NCBI GenBank assembly: GCA_937983015.1
Contig: CALKAK010000147.1
Span: 1 to 5,647, forward strand
DNA: 5,647 bases
Direction: 5' to 3'
From: an uncultured Bacillaceae bacterium
GTDB lineage: Bacteria; Bacillota; Bacilli; Bacillales; Caldibacillaceae
A program made the position numbers and the translations under genes. Every line of letters starts with the position of its first letter. Positions within the stretch are counted from its first letter, which is position 1. The notes below the pieces were generated by a model. The model was not told where the DNA came from and did no database searches. It saw only the letters and a program-made list of their open reading frames with translations. This document shows positions 1 through 5,057 of the stretch, in pieces.

Positions 1-155
1 CAAAGTTATGTATTTTTTCTTTGCATTACTCTGTACTTTTATTTTGCAATAAACAGATTTAAACCAATTTTTAAATTTTTAATTGTTAAGATATAGTATA
101 ACTTTGAACAGATTATATAGAATCACTAAAATGAATGATAAAGGTGTAGCAGTAC
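1..155. other. AT-rich upstream region of the broken nucleotidyltransferase gene
   Basis: No gene is supported here. The stretch is very AT-rich, as expected of a promoter region for the + strand gene that follows. I see no hexamer pair with good spacing: TTGCAA at 43-48 and TATAGTATAAC near 92-102 are individually suggestive but do not pair at 16-18 bp. An AAGGTG at 141-146 lies nine bases before ATG 156 and is the probable ribosome binding site of the next gene. Confidence 0.4.
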
Positions 156-992
156 ATGACTGTATAGATCATTTTAAATCAGATTACGGAAGAATTGAAA
201 GCAATTCCTGGTGTTATTGGGGTGGTACTTGGCGGTTCCCGGACAAGGGGGATGCATCATCCTACTTCGGATATTGATATCGGGATCTATTATGATGAAT
301 AAGCGGGATTTGATGTTAAGAATATAGACAAGGTTGCTGCTAAATTCGATGATGAGCATAGGGAAAGTCTTGTTTCTGGTTTAGGTGAATGGGGAGAATG
401 GGTGAATGGTGGAGCATGGTTAAAGGTTCAAGGCTACCATGTTGATTTTATCTTTCGTGATCTACATCGGGTCTCCCGGGTGATCGAGGATTGTATAGAG
501 GGGAAGGTATCCAGTCATTATCATGCCGGTCACCCCCATGCGTTTTTGAATTGCATATATATGGGAGAAGTCGCGATATGCAACATATTGTTTGAACGAG
601 ATAATCAAATTTCTAAATTGAAGGCGATGACAAAGCCCTATCCCCAAAAACTAAAACAGGCTTTGATCGATTATTTCTTGTTTGAAGCGGGATTTTCATT
701 GATGCATGCAAAAGATAATATTGAAAAAGACGACCTTTCTTACGTAACTGGCCATTGTTTTCGGACGATCTCTTGTTTAAATCAAGTTTTGTTTGCCCTA
801 AACGAGGAATATTGTATCAACGAGAAAAAAGCAGTGCGGATGATTAACGGTTTTGCTGTGAAACCGGAAAACTATAAAGAAAGAATTGATCAAGTTATAA
901 CGTTACTTTCGAACGATGTCAACGATACCGGACGGGGTGTTTCCGTACTTGAAAATCTACTTGAAGAAACAAAAGCTTTGTTAGGGAAATAA
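156..992 (+). pseudogene. nucleotidyltransferase-domain protein, broken by two in-frame stop codons
   Basis: One reading frame carries a DNA polymerase beta-type nucleotidyltransferase over 279 codons. Residues 20-32 read VIGVVLGGSRTRG and residues 38-44 read SDIDIGI. Together they form the GS...SDxD motif whose two aspartates (39 and 41) bind Mg in this fold. After it come an acidic/aromatic stretch (GEWGEWVNGGAWL, VDFIFRD) and a C-terminal helical half, as in the free-standing bacillary 'nucleotidyltransferase domain-containing' proteins. Their substrate is generally unknown, and antibiotic adenylyltransferases are distant relatives. The frame is interrupted by TAG at 165-167 (codon 4) and TAA at 300-302 (codon 49, just after the catalytic motif). 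The start is taken as ATG 156 behind AAGGTG at 141-146. An intact 196-codon reading begins at GTG 402 but lacks the active site, so it is a C-terminal fragment, not a working enzyme. No frameshift is needed; both lesions are point stops. Confidence 0.8.
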
Positions 993-1047
993 TAATGATA
1001 AATCCCTTTCGATGCATGAAAATCCCTATTTCAACTATACAAAATTG

Positions 1048-1077
1048 ACCCGGGGGTTCTAAAACGAATCCCCGGGT
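1048..1077. terminator. 12-bp hairpin between convergent genes, possible weak terminator
   Basis: Positions 1048-1059 (ACCCGGGGGTTC) pair with 1066-1077 (GAATCCCCGGGT) along all 12 bases, with one G-U wobble, around a TAAAAC loop. The stem is far more GC-rich than its surroundings. It sits between the + strand nucleotidyltransferase pseudogene and the end of the - strand nitroreductase gene. That is where a bidirectional terminator belongs. Neither side has a good T-run: the - strand continues CAATTTTG and the + strand TCAAAT. Termination is therefore inferred from stem strength and position only. Confidence 0.5.
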
Positions 1078-1123
1078 TCAAATACGATCAGCCCATTTTT
1101 CTTGCAAAGACATCTCTAAAAAA

Positions 1124-1723
1124 TTATTTATCGAATACTTTCACCTGTTCATCGGTGTCAATAAATTCTTTTTTGCGCGGTTCTTGTTCAATGGAGCCGA
1201 AGGGCATTTGCGCAATCATCTCATATGAATCCGGCAGGTTGAACAATTCTCTCGTACCTTTATCGAACCCTTGTTCATAGCCAATGTTAAAGTGCTGGAG
1301 GTTGGCACCTAAATCCATTTCTGCTAAAGCTAACCAAATCGCATATTGGGCTATGGCATTATTATTTTGTTTGTACGCCTCTTTTCGAGCTTCGTTTGTA
1401 GGCATGTCTTCAACTACATTTCTATCTTCAAAGAACAGGACGGTACCCAGTCCCTTTTTAGCCCCGTTAACCACACCTGACATCCATTCTTTCATGTCAC
1501 CAGTAAGAACATCTTTCTGAACATCATAGATATGATTCCAGAATTTTTCATGAGCTTCACCGAATACTACAACAACACGAGTCGATTGACTGTTAAAAGC
1601 TGAAGGTAAATGTTTCATAACCTCGCGAATGCGATTTTCGATTTCTTCAATTGAGTACTTGCTATTTTTACCTAATCCATAAATGGAACGACGTTTTTTC
1701 ACCAAATTAAAAAATGCCGACAT
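1124..1723 (-). CDS. Frm2/CinD-like nitroreductase family protein
   Basis: This 199-residue protein belongs to the FMN-dependent nitroreductase fold, in the branch of yeast Frm2/Hbn1 and lactococcal CinD. Visible signatures are RRSIYGL at residues 11-17 (FMN phosphate contact region), PSAFNSQ at 40-46, LGANLQHFN at 138-146 and a late MPFG at 173-176. The same landmarks occur in Frm2 (RRTIYNL, TAFNSQ, GANLQHYN), and the length is normal for the branch. Members reduce nitroaromatics and quinones with NAD(P)H in the cytoplasm and are linked to oxidative or copper stress; the exact substrate here is unknown. The start is ATG 1723: on this strand AGGAG lies eight bases upstream, and the protein then begins MSAFFNLVKKRRS as relatives do. 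An in-frame ATG at 1774 would add 17 residues but has no comparable ribosome binding site. The gene follows the aldo-keto reductase gene on the same strand with 104 bp between them, so they are probably co-transcribed, perhaps with an internal promoter. Confidence 0.9.
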   Translation of the reverse strand: MSAFFNLVKKRRSIYGLGKNSKYSIEEIENRIREVMKHLPSAFNSQSTRVVVVFGEAHEKFWNHIYDVQKDVLTGDMKEWMSGVVNGAKKGLGTVLFFEDRNVVEDMPTNEARKEAYKQNNNAIAQYAIWLALAEMDLGANLQHFNIGYEQGFDKGTRELFNLPDSYEMIAQMPFGSIEQEPRKKEFIDTDEQVKVFDK

Positions 1724-1766
1724 CTTGTTCAACTCCTTTGTTGTGATATTTTTAAAGTAAATTTGA

Positions 1767-1784
1767 ATGTTCATATGTAAACAT
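1767..1784. promoter_or_regulatory. imperfect palindrome upstream of the nitroreductase gene, possible operator
   Basis: An 18-bp element has perfect outer arms ATGTT (1767-1771) and AACAT (1780-1784) and 14 of 18 symmetric positions overall. It lies about 45 bp upstream of the nitroreductase start, in the 104-bp gap after the aldo-keto reductase gene. Read on the - strand it contains TACATATGAA, one mismatch from the TACANNTGTA copper box that controls CinD-type nitroreductase genes in lactic acid bacteria. No convincing promoter pair surrounds it, so an internal regulated promoter is only a suggestion. An AT-rich chance palindrome is possible. Confidence 0.3.
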
Positions 1785-1827
1785 ACGATTGTAAAAAGAA
1801 AATAGCGCGTGAAAAAAGCATAAATAA

Positions 1828-2634
1828 TTAAAGAGAAGCAATACGTCTGCGATCTTCTTCAGTTAATTCAAAATCAAAAATATCGATATTTTGTGCCTGA
1901 CGTTCCTTATTATGAGATTTCGGGATGACGATGACTTCACGTTCGATTTGATAACGTAATACCACTTGTGCGGCGGTCTTTCCATATTTGCCGCCGATTT
2001 CATCAAGCACCTGTTTGGCCTCTCCATCGATGCCACGAAGAGGTCCCCAGGCTACGGTTGCGATACCATGTTCATGATTATAAGCGATTAATTCATCATT
2101 CCAATTACCGACGTGAGAGCGAATCTGGTTGACAGCCGGTTTGACCTTACAATTCTTGAGAATTAGATTTAGATGTTCTTTTTCAAAGTTGGAAACACCG
2201 ATCGCTCTAAACACACCACGGTGATAGTAATCCTCTAAAATACGCCAGGCTACCAACATTTCATCGTCATTGTCCCACGGAGCATGGATGAGGAATAAGT
2301 CGATATAGTCTGTTTTTAATTTTTCCAGGCTTTTCTTTATTTCAGCGTGTGCCCATTCTACTCCTGGAAAACCTTCAAATGTATTGAGTTTTGTCGTGAT
2401 AAAAAAATCTTCGCGCGGCAAAGACGATTTTTTTATTCCCTCACCGAGCATTTCTTCATTATTATAGGCCTGCGCGGTGTCAAAATGCCGATACCCGTTT
2501 TCAATGGCCCAATCTACTTCTTGCGTGTCTCCCCTCAACGCACCTCTGTATTGGTTGTCCACTTTCCCGAATGTATTGGTACCGCTACCGACAATGGGGA
2601 TCTCCACACCATTATTCAACTGAATTGTTTTCAT
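1828..2634 (-). CDS. aldo-keto reductase
   Basis: This 268-residue cytoplasmic (alpha/beta)8-barrel oxidoreductase reduces aldehydes, ketones or related carbonyls with NADPH. The catalytic tetrad is complete: Asp52 and Tyr57 in HFDTAQAYNNE, Lys82 in TTKL and His117 in LIHAPW. The conserved GVSNF lies at residues 146-150. The C-terminal cofactor signature IPKSHNKER (237-245) carries the Lys and Arg that hold the NADPH 2'-phosphate. The start is ATG 2634, with GGAGG six bases upstream on this strand. Length and motif spacing fit the small bacterial AKR families (AKR5-like), and no residue is missing. The gene is first in a - strand unit with the nitroreductase and has its own promoter at 2664-2692. 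The pairing suggests carbonyl, quinone or nitro-compound detoxification. The physiological substrate cannot be read from the sequence. Confidence 0.93.
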   Translation of the reverse strand: MKTIQLNNGVEIPIVGSGTNTFGKVDNQYRGALRGDTQEVDWAIENGYRHFDTAQAYNNEEMLGEGIKKSSLPREDFFITTKLNTFEGFPGVEWAHAEIKKSLEKLKTDYIDLFLIHAPWDNDDEMLVAWRILEDYYHRGVFRAIGVSNFEKEHLNLILKNCKVKPAVNQIRSHVGNWNDELIAYNHEHGIATVAWGPLRGIDGEAKQVLDEIGGKYGKTAAQVVLRYQIEREVIVIPKSHNKERQAQNIDIFDFELTEEDRRRIASL

Positions 2635-2663
2635 TCCTTGCCTCCTTCAGTCTTGGCGATTCT

Positions 2664-2692
2664 ATTATAACTTTACTAGAAAAAAGTTTGAA
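2664..2692 (-). promoter_or_regulatory. promoter of the aldo-keto reductase/nitroreductase unit
   Basis: On the - strand, TTCAAA (2692-2687) stands 17 bp before a perfect TATAAT (2669-2664), about 30 bp upstream of the aldo-keto reductase start. The -10 hexamer is consensus and the -35 matches TTGACA at four of six positions, so a SigA-type promoter is likely. The weak -35 overlaps the palindrome at 2686-2699. Confidence 0.6.
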
Positions 2693-2699
2693 ATCAAAC
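2686..2699. promoter_or_regulatory. perfect palindrome over the -35 of the aldo-keto reductase promoter, possible operator
   Basis: GTTTGA (2686-2691) and TCAAAC (2694-2699) are exact reverse complements separated by AA. The element covers the weak -35 hexamer of the - strand promoter. A dimeric regulator bound there could repress, or activate from the upstream side. No regulator gene for it is identified in the window. Confidence 0.4.
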
Positions 2700-2831
2700 A
2701 ATTCAACTTGGTCAGTTTTACTCGGACGATTACAAATGGAATCACATATTTTACATGTTACTCCAGGGAATTGCGAGAAAATATTGCTATTAGACGACAG
2801 GAATTTTTAACGGTCAGACGATTTGTGGAAA
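2700..2831. other. divergent intergenic region with no supported gene
   Basis: This lies between the - strand redox unit and the + strand SdpR-like operon. A + strand frame is open from about 2637 to its TAA at 2843-2845. It reads protein-like near its end (RELRENIAIRRQEF) but has no convincing start codon or ribosome binding site. I treat it as chance or a faint remnant. The short motif GGTCAG recurs at 2710-2715 and 2812-2817 without clear meaning. Confidence 0.35.
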
Positions 2832-2861
2832 TTGATATTTTTTAACCAGTATTTAGATATT
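2832..2861 (+). promoter_or_regulatory. putative promoter of the SdpR-like operon
   Basis: TTGATA at 2832-2837 matches five of six consensus -35 bases. GATATT at 2856-2861, 18 bp downstream, matches four of six -10 bases. The -10 lies inside the palindromic operator at 2851-2876, the usual arrangement for an autoregulated ArsR-type gene. Confidence 0.4.
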
Positions 2862-2876
2862 TATCTAAATATCTAA
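2851..2876. promoter_or_regulatory. operator made of two overlapping perfect palindromes
   Basis: Two exact palindromes overlap. ATTTAGATA (2851-2859) and TATCTAAAT (2862-2870) flank two bases. TTAGATATTTA (2853-2863) and TAAATATCTAA (2866-2876) also flank two bases. The result is three TAGATA/TATCTA half-sites in alternating orientation within 26 bp. The element ends eight bases before the start codon of the SdpR-like repressor gene and covers its putative -10. It is very probably the autoregulatory site of that repressor. With the repressor gene now frameshifted, the site has probably lost its cognate protein unless a paralogue binds it. Confidence 0.6.
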
Positions 2877-2883
2877 GAAACAG

Positions 2884-3131
2884 ATGAAAAATGATGTCTA
2901 TAAAGGGTTAGCCGATCCGGAACAGAGGAAGATTCTTTCCTTATTAAAGGATCGGGATTTGAATGTCAGCGAACTCAACGAACACTATTCAATATTGACC
3001 GCCAGCCTTTTCCACCATTTAAATATTCTCTATCAAGCCGGATTAGTTACAAGAGAAAAAAGGGACAATATGTTTACTACTCATTAAATATTACGATCAT
3101 CCAGGATGTGATCTTAAAATTGACGAATTGA
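2884..3131 (+). pseudogene. SdpR-like ArsR-family repressor, frameshifted
   Basis: The first 60 codons encode a typical small ArsR/SdpR winged-helix repressor: LADPEQRKILSLLK at residues 9-22, then a helix-turn-helix ending in SLFHHLNILYQAGLV (41-55). This compares with ISHHLNILKQA in B. subtilis SdpR. There are no cysteines, so it is not a thiol metal sensor. The frame then runs off into a TAA at 3085-3087 after 67 codons. If one base is restored near the A6G3 run at 3056-3064, the text continues GQYVYYSLNITIIQDVILKLTN to TGA 3129-3131. That is the expected wing and last helix of the family, giving about 82 residues against about 90 for SdpR. The ribosome binding site before ATG 2884 is weak (AAGAAA). 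A homopolymer sequencing slip is an alternative to true decay, but the next gene is damaged too. Confidence 0.8.
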
Positions 3132-3150
3132 ATTAATAAGAGGGATAGCT

Positions 3151-3637
3151 CTGGATATTTCCATTATTTATGGAACAATTGTGTTTCTAATTTTAACTGG
3201 CCCATCTATATTTTTTCTTAGTGGAAAAGGATTAGGCAGAGCTTATAAAGCTTTTTTGTTCACCACACTAGCTATGTCTGGTATTTTTATGTACTTCGCT
3301 TTTAGCACGACGAGAACAGAGTAACAGTATGTTGTGTTTACTATTTACTTAGGATTGCTGTTATCATCCTTGGAAACTACTTTACCCAAACGTTCGGAAA
3401 AAAGTTGTCAAGTTATTCACCAGGAATCGATTAGTAAATCATTTTCTGCTGAGAAGAAGGATCCGATATTTAGCGATTTTAACCTCTGCGCTTTATACCG
3501 GCTTCGTTTTTTTAGATTTTCAACAGCACTACTTTTTCTTAGTCATCAGCGGTACAGGTTTACCTCTTGTCGAGAAGTTTGTAGGTGTTTTCATGGAGCG
3601 TTTTTTTAAGTTTCGTAAGGGGAAGTTTGGAAAGTGA
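3151..3637 (+). pseudogene. multi-pass membrane protein of the SdpR-like operon, several lesions
   Basis: Coding character moves through the frames. From 3151 it reads DISIIYGTIVFLILTGPS, then FLSGKG and a second hydrophobic stretch, to TAA at 3322-3324. Next it reads CCVYYLLRIAVIILGNYF in another frame up to TAG 3432. Finally a third frame reads RYLAILTSALYTGFVFLDF, VISGTGLPLVEKFVG and a basic tail KFRKGKFGK, ending at TGA 3635-3637. Rejoined, this is a protein of roughly 160 residues with four or so membrane segments. I do not recognise the family. GAGGG at 3140-3144 is well placed for codon 3151, but that codon is CTG, so the start may also have mutated. The exact shift points are uncertain; the A6 run at 3398-3403 is the best candidate for the second. 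The middle stretch could instead belong to the first frame with a single nonsense codon. Its position between an SdpR-like gene and a DUF1648 gene makes an operon role likely. Confidence 0.55.
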
Positions 3638-4142
3638 AGGTTTCGAGATTTTTACACGGGTTTTTTCGTTAACGGTGATCGTTCAGCTTTTTGTAATTAC
3701 GTATATAATTGTTGCCTATAACAATCCAGATGTACCTGTACATTTCACATTGACAGGAACAGCCGATTCCTTCGGGAAAGCCTCCGAATACTTTTTTCTG
3801 ATCGGCATAAATTTATTTGTATATGTATTAATGCTGGTGCTTGGTAGATTCGCAAAAGTCAACGTAGAGGAGTTTGGCATGTATAAAGATGAAGAAGAAA
3901 GAAGGCATGTTGAACGAGTGATGCGAAAGAAAGTCAGGATTTTTCTCCAAATCCTGGGCGCTAATTTCTCACTATTTGTAAGCTTGCTTGTTCTATTCGT
4001 GCTGTCTCAAGTATTGAATCATGCGCCGAAGTATCATTTAAGCCCCATCGGTATCATTGCCTTTTTAGTGTCCAATATCGTTATTGTGATTTTCGGGTTG
4101 GTTTGGATGAATACCAATAATACAAAAAAGCGATTGTTTTAG
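3627..4142 (+). CDS. DUF1648-domain membrane protein (SdpI-related), start uncertain
   Basis: From TTG 3627 this frame encodes 171 residues. An N-terminal membrane segment (about 13-31) is followed by the DUF1648 signature, PDVPVHFTLTGTADSFGK at 34-51, which matches the 'LPxxVPxHFNxxGxxDxxG' stretch at the N-terminus of SdpI-type proteins. Further membrane segments lie at about 55-73, 108-130 and 140-160, with a charged cytoplasmic-type loop (KDEEERRHVERVMRKK) between. SdpI gives immunity to the SdpC toxin and sequesters SdpR. This protein is shorter than SdpI and appears to lack its second half, so immunity is not shown. Start choices: TTG 3627 sits four bases after AAGGGG; GTG 3585 is upstream in frame. 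GTG 3634 overlaps the previous stop as in a coupled operon and reads KVSRFLHGFF, but needs one extra T in the T6 run at 3661-3666 to join the main frame. If GTG 3634 was the original start, this gene is also frameshifted. Confidence 0.65.
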   Translation: MESEGFEIFTRVFSLTVIVQLFVITYIIVAYNNPDVPVHFTLTGTADSFGKASEYFFLIGINLFVYVLMLVLGRFAKVNVEEFGMYKDEEERRHVERVMRKKVRIFLQILGANFSLFVSLLVLFVLSQVLNHAPKYHLSPIGIIAFLVSNIVIVIFGLVWMNTNNTKKRLF

Positions 4143-4353
4143 AAAGTGTTTACGGTTTAGATCGGATCAAAACCTTCCATCTTCCGTACTGTTTCATTTT
4201 CTCGGCCTGTATCGTCCACATTCCAATACCCTTCTCTTAAAAATAAGACTAAAGAATTTATTAAAATTGGACTGGGTGAAGCAAATGTATATGTTACATT
4301 GCCAAAAACTCGAGGGGAAAAATGAATAATAGATTCTTTGTAATGAACAGGTG
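4143..4353. other. intergenic stretch holding a start-less open frame on the - strand
   Basis: No gene is called. On the - strand a frame is open from 4375 to its stop at 4159-4157 (73 codons). Its protein-like text includes FGNVTYTFASPSPILINSL, LFLREGYWNVDDTGRENE and VRKMEGFDPI. It has no ATG, GTG or TTG at a plausible place and no ribosome binding site, so it would be the tail of a truncated gene. I do not recognise the family. On the + strand, GAGGGG precedes a ten-residue peptide frame from ATG 4322 that runs into the terminator; it is too short to support. Confidence 0.35.
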
Positions 4354-4400
4354 AACCTGGATTTCGTGAATTTATTTACGAGTTCCAGGTTTTTTATATT
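4354..4400 (+). terminator. strong Rho-independent terminator
   Basis: AACCTGGA (4354-4361) pairs with TCCAGGTT (4384-4391). Across one T-T mismatch the stem continues inward (TTCGTGAA with TTTACGAG, with wobbles) to a TTTA loop. The 3' side runs directly into TTTTTT at 4390-4395 and then ATATTT. Orientation is + strand. It lies about 210 bp after the DUF1648 gene and about 35 bp before the promoter of the next unit, so it insulates the two. Confidence 0.8.
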
Positions 4401-4434
4401 TGGTAAGAGTCTGTAAGAATTTCTATTCTAACCG

Positions 4435-4463
4435 TTGACATTTCTTAACACCAGTAATATATT
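4435..4463 (+). promoter_or_regulatory. near-consensus SigA-type promoter of the ArsR/membrane unit
   Basis: A perfect TTGACA (4435-4440) is separated by exactly 17 bp from TATATT (4458-4463), which matches five of six consensus -10 bases. This is the best promoter in the window. A start site near 4470 is expected. The downstream half is covered by the palindrome at 4445-4478, so the promoter is probably strong but repressible. Confidence 0.8.
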
Positions 4464-4478
4464 TATTACAGGTGATAA
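4445..4478. promoter_or_regulatory. 34-bp palindromic operator over the -10 and start site
   Basis: The element is symmetric about 4461/4462. GTAATA (4454-4459) and TATTAC (4464-4469) flank four bases; next outward are CACC (4449-4452) and GGTG (4471-4474), then TTA (4445-4447) and TAA (4476-4478). Only an A/A pair at 4453/4470 and another at 4448/4475 break it, giving 13 of 15 matched bases per arm. It spans the spacer, -10 and likely transcription start of the promoter. The arm length suits a dimeric winged-helix repressor, and the ArsR-type protein encoded at 4726-5055 is the obvious candidate. The right arm also supplies the AGGTGA that could serve as a ribosome binding site for ATG 4481. 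Confidence 0.65.
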
Positions 4479-4501
4479 AAATGTTTTTCTAATACAAGGG
4501 A

Positions 4502-4729
4502 GTGACAAAAATCGGAACAAAATTTGTGCTGCTATTGCCCCTGTACCTATTTACTGTAATTAGCATAGGGATCGTTTCAGTATTATCATTTTTGTTTCCA
4601 TTTACCTTGGAATTTTTACAAGTATCGTTCATGACTTTTCTTTCACTGGCAGGAGTGATCTTACATATATTTCCATCAGCGAATAAGTACAACACGAGTA
4701 TGAACGGAAAAGTTCAGATGCGGTTATGA
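4502..4729 (+). CDS. small two-TM membrane protein, start region disturbed
   Basis: The 75-residue product from GTG 4502 is strongly hydrophobic, with membrane segments at about 8-32 (KFVLLLPLYLFTVISIGIVS and onward) and 36-57. The polar tail is KYNTSMNGKVQMRL. I do not recognise the family. The start is odd. The same frame begins upstream at ATG 4481 behind a good AGGTGA (4470-4475), but reads only Met-Phe-Phe before TAA at 4490-4492. After that, AAGGGAG at 4496-4502 overlaps GTG 4502 and is too close to serve it. Possibilities are: a nonsense mutation in an original protein starting at 4481; a short leader peptide with re-initiation at GTG 4502; or a rare start at ATC 4511, eight bases after AAGGGAG. 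The stop overlaps the next start as ATGA at 4726-4729, so translation is probably coupled to the regulator gene. It is first in a three-gene unit. Confidence 0.55.
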   Translation: MTKIGTKFVLLLPLYLFTVISIGIVSVLSFLFPFTLEFLQVSFMTFLSLAGVILHIFPSANKYNTSMNGKVQMRL

Positions 4730-5055
4730 AAAACAAACCAATGACTGGCGATGAACTCCTTGCCTTATTCGAGGCCTTAGCCAACCCCCATCGATTGCGG
4801 ATTATTGCAATTTTAGCTGATGGAAAACAATATGTAAGTCAACTCGCCAGGGAAGCAGAAATGAGTCGGCCACTTCTCTACATGCATTTACAAAAAATGG
4901 AGAAGGCAGGGATTGTGAAAACAGAAATGAAAATTTCCGAAGATGGGAAAGCTATGAAGTTTTATGAACTCCTTCCTTTTGAGTTTCGTATTACACCGGA
5001 ACTGATCCGGGAAGCCGCAAAAACATTAACAATTAAAAAGAAAGAGGGTAAATAA
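4726..5055 (+). CDS. ArsR-type winged-helix transcriptional regulator
   Basis: This 109-residue cytoplasmic DNA-binding protein has the ArsR-superfamily core: FEALANPHRLRIIAILADG at residues 15-33, helix-turn-helix around YVSQLAREAEMSRPLLYMHL (36-55), KMEKAGIV (57-64) and a beta-wing to about residue 82 ending KAMKFYEL. There is no cysteine and no ELCVCDL metal box, so it does not sense metals by thiols. A basic tail (TIKKKEGK) follows a last helix. Its start overlaps the stop of the upstream membrane protein (ATGA), and the next gene begins two bases after its stop, so all three act as one unit. The large palindrome at 4445-4478 makes autorepression likely. The ligand or partner that releases it is unknown; a membrane partner is a reasonable inference from the neighbours. 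ATG 4741 is a possible alternative start but lacks a better ribosome binding site. Confidence 0.88.
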   Translation: MKNKPMTGDELLALFEALANPHRLRIIAILADGKQYVSQLAREAEMSRPLLYMHLQKMEKAGIVKTEMKISEDGKAMKFYELLPFEFRITPELIREAAKTLTIKKKEGK

Positions 5056-5057
5056 TT

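Noticed and set aside
83..277. 64-codon + strand frame starting at 83
   Set aside because: It is the wrong frame over the nucleotidyltransferase: it reads through the GGS/SDxD region out of phase and yields a serine/tryptophan-rich text with no motif.
1284..1520. 78-codon + strand frame inside the nitroreductase gene
   Set aside because: It is antisense to a well-supported enzyme gene, with no ribosome binding site and no recognisable domain.
2347..2810. Two overlapping + strand frames (2347-2670 and 2571-2810)
   Set aside because: They run antisense to the aldo-keto reductase gene and its promoter; the products look like random translation.
2637..2845. Open + strand frame with protein-like end upstream of the SdpR-like gene
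   Set aside because: No usable start codon, no ribosome binding site, and it overlaps the - strand promoter; coding cannot be supported.
3334..3609. 91-codon + strand frame starting at 3334
   Set aside because: Its second half is rich in Cys/Arg/His/Ser and is out of phase with a clearly coding membrane-protein stretch in another frame. Only its first part could belong to the broken gene.
4322..4354. Ten-residue peptide frame behind GAGGGG and just before the terminator
   Set aside because: Too short to distinguish from chance. The spacing is suggestive of a leader, but no downstream gene would be attenuated before the next promoter.
4489..4695. 68-codon - strand frame
   Set aside because: It is antisense to the two-TM membrane gene that lies behind a strong promoter; no ribosome binding site or motif.
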